Shown here: positions 7,350 through 10,429 of the stretch, piece after piece
How the letters are laid out: each line of letters opens with the position of its first letter
How positions within the stretch are numbered: the first letter of the stretch is position 1
Origin: Acidobacteriaceae bacterium
Lineage (GTDB): Bacteria; Acidobacteriota; Terriglobia; Terriglobales; SbA1
NCBI GenBank assembly: GCA_003156615.1
Contig: PMHI01000279.1
Coordinates: 1-10,429 of the forward strand
Length of the DNA stretch: 10,429 nucleotides
Direction of reading: 5' to 3'
The notes under the pieces: generated by a model
Told to the model about the DNA's origin: nothing
Database searches by the model: none
Seen by the model: only the letters and a program-made list of their open reading frames with translations
Made by a program: the position numbers and the translations under genes

Positions 7350-7355
7350 CCTCCT
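7350..7355 (-). promoter_or_regulatory. Ribosome binding site of pspA
   Basis: AGGAGG on the minus strand, 4 nt before the ATG at 7345, lies just past the stop codon of the preceding gene (TGA at 7360-7358). It supports the chosen start and strong pspA translation. Confidence 0.8.
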
Positions 7356-7357
7356 GT

Positions 7358-8056
7358 TCAGGAACGTTGCGCTGTATTCGATGGGGGCGGCGGCGCATTC
7401 ACATCGCCCGTCGTAATTGGATTTTCGGCGACAAAATAGCCGACCGCGTCGGCGATCTTCTTTTCTTCCTGCTGTTTCTTCAACCGCCAACCGCTAAAAC
7501 GTTCTTTCTCCCGCGATACTTCTTCATTATTGCTCTGGATTTTCGCTCTCTGCTCGGTCACATACTTATCGATCTGTGCCTGAATCTCACTGTTCTCTTT
7601 ATTCTTGCGCTGTTCCAGTTCTTGAGCAGCGCGCTGCTGCACCCGTTCGTACCCGTCCAGCGCACGGTCGCGCCGAACCGCGTCCTGGATGACGTCCTTG
7701 ATGTCGATGCCGGCGGCGTCGAGCGCGACGAGAATCGAAGACTTCTTTACGTCCGATGCCAAATTGCGAAGGCGCTCGCTCTCCAGCATGTGGGAGATCT
7801 TGAGGATCGAATAGCCCTGGGGCGGCGGCGGGATTTCCGCCGCCTTGTAGATCTCGTCAAACGACGTGGGATCGGAGATCGGAGTAGTAAACTTCGGCTC
7901 CGCTGCTATCGTGGACGCGATATCAGCTACGCTTTGAGCCGCACTCTTGACAGCGGCCGGGGTGCCTTTTGCATTCGAGGGGGCCTTCGGCGGGTTCTGT
8001 TCGGCGCCGGCGGCGTCGTCGAGGGAAACGATATAGTTGTACCACTTCTTGGACAT
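7358..8056 (-). CDS. Soluble coiled-coil protein of unknown family, first gene of the PspA operon
   Basis: The 232-residue protein is preceded by AGGAGG (8066-8061). Its N-terminal motif KKWYNYIVSLDD (3-14) leads into an Ala/Pro-rich linker (about 15-62). A compact domain follows at about 65-137, beginning FDEIYKAAEIPPPPQGYSI and continuing through a helix ISHMLESERLRNLASDVKKS to an acidic DIKDVIQDAVRRD helix. A charged coiled coil (about 138-205) and a Pro-rich tail (219-225) complete it. There is no signal peptide or membrane helix, so it should be cytoplasmic. I do not recognise the family. Being directly ahead of pspA, with the pspA ribosome site beginning just past its stop, it is a good candidate for a PspA partner. 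The Pro-rich PPPPQG hinge and the patterned N-terminus suggest a peptide-type binding role, but this is speculative. Confidence 0.82.
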   Translation of the reverse strand: MSKKWYNYIVSLDDAAGAEQNPPKAPSNAKGTPAAVKSAAQSVADIASTIAAEPKFTTPISDPTSFDEIYKAAEIPPPPQGYSILKISHMLESERLRNLASDVKKSSILVALDAAGIDIKDVIQDAVRRDRALDGYERVQQRAAQELEQRKNKENSEIQAQIDKYVTEQRAKIQSNNEEVSREKERFSGWRLKKQQEEKKIADAVGYFVAENPITTGDVNAPPPPSNTAQRS

Positions 8057-8060
8057 TCGG

Positions 8061-8066
8061 CCTCCT
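8061..8066 (-). promoter_or_regulatory. Ribosome binding site of the first operon gene
   Basis: AGGAGG on the minus strand, 4 nt before the ATG at 8056, fixes the start of the first operon gene. Confidence 0.78.
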
Positions 8067-8115
8067 GGGTAACTAACCCCAGCCGCGCAGAACCAGAGTC
8101 AAACACGTGACCAGA

Positions 8116-8144
8116 AAGCTAATGCCCACTGCGTCCTTTGTCAA
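8116..8144 (-). promoter_or_regulatory. Candidate sigma-70-type promoter of the PspA operon
   Basis: On the minus strand a perfect TTGACA (8144-8139) is followed after 17 nt by TAGCTT (8121-8116), which keeps the three most conserved -10 positions (T, A and final T). Transcription would begin about 50 nt upstream of the first operon gene. No sigma-54 promoter, the usual type for pspA in gammaproteobacteria, was found in the gap. Confidence 0.38.
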
Positions 8145-8191
8145 ATGTTTTCATATAGTTCCGAGTGCCAGTCGAGCCCGCAGGGACCCAA

Positions 8192-8217
8192 TCTCTGTCA
8201 GTCGTAGTATACAGAGA
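8192..8217. repeat. 7-bp inverted repeat between divergent genes
   Basis: TCTCTGT (8192-8198) and ACAGAGA (8211-8217) are exact complements separated by 12 bp. The site lies about 50 bp upstream of the candidate operon -35 and upstream of the divergent regulator, where an activator or repressor could bind. The function is unknown. Confidence 0.35.
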
Positions 8218-8260
8218 CTCGATATCAACTCTCGACCAATCTAACCGCACGGCCTGCCCC

Positions 8261-8319
8261 TGTTCAATTCAGCTAGAATGAACGCTCTTACCGTTCAAAA
8301 TGAACGGCTTCTTGAACGA
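8261..8319. promoter_or_regulatory. Operator-like cluster of TGAACG half-sites with 17-bp palindrome
   Basis: Five related half-sites occur within 59 bp: TGTTCAA (8261-8267), TGAACG (8279-8284), CGTTCA (8292-8297), TGAACG (8301-8306) and TTGAACG (8313-8319). The third and fourth form the perfect palindrome CCGTTCAAAATGAACGG (8291-8307, 7-bp arms, 3-bp centre). A -10-like TAGAAT (8274-8279) sits at the left edge, without a convincing -35. The cluster lies just upstream of the preferred start of the regulator gene, so autoregulation is a reasonable guess. Confidence 0.45.
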
Positions 8320-8343
8320 GTGGGGCTGAGATCAGGAGCGAGC

Positions 8344-8814
8344 ATGGCTGCCAACGACCTTCCGTCGATACTGAGCCGGGCAGTAGAGATAAAAGCCGAA
8401 TACGATATTCGATTGCTCGCCCAACAGCTGGGGACGAACTATCGCTCACTCATGTACTGGCTGAGAGGCGATCGGCCGTTGCCTGCGGATCTGTTGCCAA
8501 GGATGTGCGTGCTGCTCAGCAATTATGAAGCCCTGGATTTTCTTGAGAGCCAGGCTGGGCGGGTGGCGTTCAAACTCCCTGAGCCGGACATGACCCTGGA
8601 GAGGGAACTGGTTGCGGTTTCCCACCTGATCCGGGAAGTCGGGGAAGCTCTCGAGAGCGTTGCGGAAACCCTCGCCGACGGCGTTGTTGAGGAAAGCGAG
8701 TTGCGGACGACCATCCCAAAACTTGAGGCGGTGATTCAAGAATGCGCGTCCCTAAAGTACCTGTTAGAAGATCTCGGTAAAAAGAGGAAAAAGAAATCCA
8801 AGAATCAGCGCTGA
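8344..8814 (+). CDS. Small phage CII/CP76-like DNA-binding regulator
   Basis: The protein has 156 residues from the ATG at 8344, which follows AGGAG (8334-8338) at 5 nt. An in-frame ATG at 8278 lacks a ribosome site and would put the TGAACG cluster inside the gene, so the shorter start is preferred. Residues about 20-45 (YDIRLLAQQLGTNYRSLMYWLRGDRPL) read as a helix-turn-helix like that of phage CII/CP76-type proteins, continuing with the typical LPRMCVLLSNYEALDFLESQAGRVAFKLPEP (51-81). A long helical region (84-145), probably for oligomerisation, and a very basic tail KKRKKKSKNQR (146-156) follow. It is transcribed away from the PspA operon across a 287-bp gap and may control itself, the operon or both. 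The family assignment is from pattern memory; another helix-turn-helix family is possible. Confidence 0.68.
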   Translation: MAANDLPSILSRAVEIKAEYDIRLLAQQLGTNYRSLMYWLRGDRPLPADLLPRMCVLLSNYEALDFLESQAGRVAFKLPEPDMTLERELVAVSHLIREVGEALESVAETLADGVVEESELRTTIPKLEAVIQECASLKYLLEDLGKKRKKKSKNQR

Positions 8815-8821
8815 AAACAGG

Positions 8822-8855
8822 ATTGCGGGTTTCTGCTCAGAACAGAGACCGCAAT
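8822..8855 (+). promoter_or_regulatory. 13-bp hairpin reaching into a start codon
   Basis: ATTGCGG (8822-8828) pairs with CCGCAAT (8849-8855), and TTTCTG (8830-8835) pairs with CAGAGA (8843-8848) with one U-G pair. There is one bulged G (8829) and a 7-nt loop. The 3' arm includes the first two bases of the ATG at 8854, and the 5' arm begins 7 bp after the regulator stop. No T-run follows. It may limit translation of the next frame or act as a weak terminator. Confidence 0.55.
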
Positions 8856-9072
8856 GAATGAAAGATTTTCCATTGATGGCAGAGAGCTTCGGCTGCAGAA
8901 CGAGATGCTGACGTGGAAAAACGAGCCAGTTGGCGCGATAGACGGTGTGGACGTGCATCGTCGGATCGCCGCCTACTCCCTGAGGGGAGAACTCAATGAC
9001 CAACCTTGGCCCCTGAATGCGGTAATAGGAGCTGCCGCTTTTTTAAAGCTCGTGCGTCATGGGTCCGCTTGA
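8854..9072 (+). CDS. Small hypothetical protein (72 residues)
   Basis: This plus-strand frame begins 39 bp after the regulator and ends 8 bp before the convergent HipA-like gene, so it fills the gap neatly. The product is hydrophilic at the N-terminus (MNERFSIDGRELRLQNEML) and more hydrophobic near the end (LNAVIGAAAFLKLV, 54-67), which is too short for a confident membrane helix. No family is recognised. The ribosome site is weak and the start codon is partly inside the 8822-8855 hairpin. Third-position base use is mixed rather than strongly GC-biased, so chance cannot be excluded. If real it is probably co-transcribed with the regulator. Confidence 0.42.
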   Translation: MNERFSIDGRELRLQNEMLTWKNEPVGAIDGVDVHRRIAAYSLRGELNDQPWPLNAVIGAAAFLKLVRHGSA

Positions 9073-9080
9073 TTTTCGGC

Positions 9081-9860
9081 CTAACGCGGCGGATTGTCGC
9101 GGATCGTCGCGGCGACCACAAGAATGTGCTTGCCAATGGCGTCACGCATGTCGCCAGGCAACAGTTCTTTTTCTTCAAGCCCTTCCCATGCATGAACCGT
9201 GCGTTCCGCCGACTCGGCTACGATCGGCCAGAGCGGGCTCGCCGGAATGCGCGCCGTATCGGCAAAGCGGCGCATCTGGTCGGGAGTGATTTCCGAAAGG
9301 CTGCGGCTGTCGCCGAAACTCAAGCCGAGCGTGTCGTCGGGAGTGTAGGGAAGCGTTGCCACAAAATCGTAACCCGGCGAGAGCGCAGGCCTGCGCCGGT
9401 CGGGATAGAGAAGGGACCAGTTCTTAAGGTGCATGTCGGCATTGCCGATGAGGACGGAAAATACAAGGCGCCGGACGAATTCGATCACGGCATCCTCCCC
9501 GATTTCCGCCCACAACACGGCGGCGATGTTCGCGTAGCTGTGAAACTTATATTTGTGGTTGGGGAATTCCCCGAAGACTTGCGCGAAGTCCTCCATGTGA
9601 ACGGGTGCGCCGTCCGGAAGGCGATCGAACCGTTTAACGGCGAGGGCCTTCCCTCCGACCGTATGAGCCTGTCTGGGCAGGCCTTTGATGCCGGCGACAT
9701 CGACGAGCTTATTTTCAGGCACGGTGATGCCGACACGCCGAGCCAGTTCCAGCATCGCAAATTCGTTCTCCGGCACGGAGACGAAGCGGGCGGACGGCAG
9801 CTTAACGATCCATGACCCGCCCATGCCGCTGGCGGGGATGGTCAGGCCGCCTGAAGCTTG
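9081..9860 (-). pseudogene. 5'-truncated HipA-type serine/threonine kinase
   Basis: From 9860 to the stop at 9081 the frame encodes a HipA kinase core. HipA proteins phosphorylate translation factors such as glutamyl-tRNA synthetase and are neutralised by HipB. Numbered from the first ATG (9824): WIVKLPS with the nucleotide-binding Lys8, VPENEFAMLELARRVGI (17-33), VHMEDFAQVFG (75-85), the catalytic-loop IGNADMHLKNWSLL (126-139; D130, N135) and the metal-binding YDF (D153). Family similarity continues upstream of that ATG (QASGGLTIPASG) up to an in-frame TGA at 9863-9861. The roughly 100-150 residue N-terminal subdomain and the Gly-rich phosphate loop (usually like SLAGVQ.K) are absent. No hipB is adjacent. 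This is most likely an inactivated remnant with unrelated DNA joined near 9860; translation of a 247-residue fragment from 9824 remains possible. Confidence 0.78.
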
Positions 9861-10129
9861 TCATCCATCGGAATGCTGTGATCCCAGGGCCGAAGTAAGG
9901 AATGAAGAACAAATGAAGGTGCTTGACCAAACGGCTTGACCCTTGGTCTGGAAGGGTAGCACCGGCACGTTCATGCGCCATGTGAAGTTGGGACTGGGAA
10001 CGGCCACAAACGCCGCAGAGCTGCACAAGGCAGGAGTCAGCCAAGGGCAGGTCATGTCGTCGGCAAGGCCCAGACAACGCTTTCTCAGCGTGACCCCAAT
10101 GAGCGGGAGCCATTAGCCCCGGTACCGAG
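9861..10129. other. Gap of about 270 bp with no recognisable gene
   Basis: Frames here are short, lack ribosome sites and resemble no family I know, and the upstream HipA sequence expected here is missing. A short direct repeat GCTTGACC (9921-9928 and 9934-9941) and a CGGTACCG palindrome (10120-10127) are the only visible structures. It may be the scar of the event that truncated the HipA gene. No transposase or terminal repeat was identified. Confidence 0.4.
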
Positions 10130-10429
10130 TCACTTGATGCCAAAATCATTCACAATCAACCGCGTATCCACGGTCACATGCGGTGAAATCGCGTGATATG
10201 CCCAGACATGCACCCACGCGTTTCCCGTCCGCCACGTCAGAAACGACTTCATCAAACCTGCCGGAATCAACAACAAGTAGACGAAAGTCAGCGACATCGC
10301 AGCCGCTCTAATCGAGTCGTACCGCGTACCCGACTCAAAAATGTGTATTGTCGGATAACTTATCGCCCCCAGCAGATAAGCCGTCATCGGCGAAAACAGC
10401 TTGAAGTATCTCGGCATCAAGATCGAGTA
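10130..10429 (-). CDS. Hypothetical membrane protein, C-terminal part (partial)
   Basis: The minus-strand frame is open to the window edge and ends with TGA at 10132-10130; ATG (10417) and TTG (10420) codons occur near the edge but the true start may lie outside. The visible 99 residues contain two hydrophobic segments, about MTAYLLGAISYPTIHIF and SLTFVYLLLIPAGLMKSF, separated by a polar loop, then a soluble C-terminus rich in Trp and His (WRTGNAWVHVWAYHAISPH). I recognise no family. Codon use looks coding and the frame is uninterrupted. It points the same way as the HipA remnant but is separated from it by the gene-free stretch. Confidence 0.55.
   Translation of the reverse strand, partial: YSILMPRYFKLFSPMTAYLLGAISYPTIHIFESGTRYDSIRAAAMSLTFVYLLLIPAGLMKSFLTWRTGNAWVHVWAYHAISPHVTVDTRLIVNDFGIK

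Noticed and set aside
8158..8173. TGGCAC on the minus strand as a sigma-54 -24 element for pspA
   Set aside because: The GC required at -12 with correct spacing is missing (ACTAT follows instead), so the sigma-54 consensus is not met.
8278..8343. ATG at 8278 as the start of the CII-like regulator
   Set aside because: No ribosome site; its first 22 codons consist largely of the TGAACG repeat cluster, and the ATG at 8344 has AGGAG at the right distance.
9861..10129. Insertion-sequence remnant beside the truncated HipA gene
   Set aside because: No transposase fragment, terminal inverted repeat or target duplication could be identified by eye; the idea stays open but unsupported.
1..10429. CRISPR arrays, tRNA or rRNA genes, phage structural genes
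   Set aside because: No regularly spaced repeats, cloverleaf-type sequences or matching protein families were seen anywhere in the window.

Overview
The window reads as the chromosome of a Gram-negative (diderm) bacterium of moderately high GC. An OmpA-type peptidoglycan-binding domain fused to a periplasmic solute-binding protein requires a periplasm and cell wall. The general protein style would fit Acidobacteriota or a similar soil phylum, but that placement is inference and no marker gene settles it.

The core (485-8056, minus strand) is one tightly packed seven-gene set, read from right to left. It encodes a soluble coiled-coil protein of unknown family (7358-8056), a PspA/IM30 membrane-remodelling protein (6611-7345), a membrane-anchored solute-binding protein with a C-terminal OmpA domain (4893-6470), an ABC permease (3997-4854), its ABC ATPase (3165-3992), a membrane-attached coiled-coil protein (2265-3164), and a double-AAA protein with a dead first and an apparently live second ATPase module (485-2251). 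Most junctions are 0-40 bp. The only larger gap is 140 bp after pspA and contains short structures and a tandem repeat. The most economical reading is a single envelope module: a NitT/TauT-type transporter tied to peptidoglycan, plus a PspA (ESCRT-III superfamily) scaffold with its own AAA motor and two accessory coiled-coil proteins. This arrangement differs from the classical PspF/PspBC-controlled psp operon and is the main item of interest.

The left edge (1-423, plus) is the 3' part of an ImmA/IrrE-like gene whose zinc-peptidase motif has lost the catalytic glutamate. It converges on the end of the operon.

To the right of the operon, a divergent plus-strand gene (8344-8814) encodes a small regulator resembling phage CII/CP76-type DNA-binding proteins. 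Its leader carries a cluster of TGAACG-type half-sites including a 17-bp palindrome. It is followed by a 13-bp hairpin that runs into the start of a small 72-codon reading frame (8854-9072).

The right end (9081-10429, minus) holds a HipA-type kinase gene that has lost its 5' part, about 270 bp with no recognisable gene, and the C-terminal part of a hypothetical membrane protein that runs off the window. This flank looks like accessory, toxin/regulator-rich DNA around a coherent operon.
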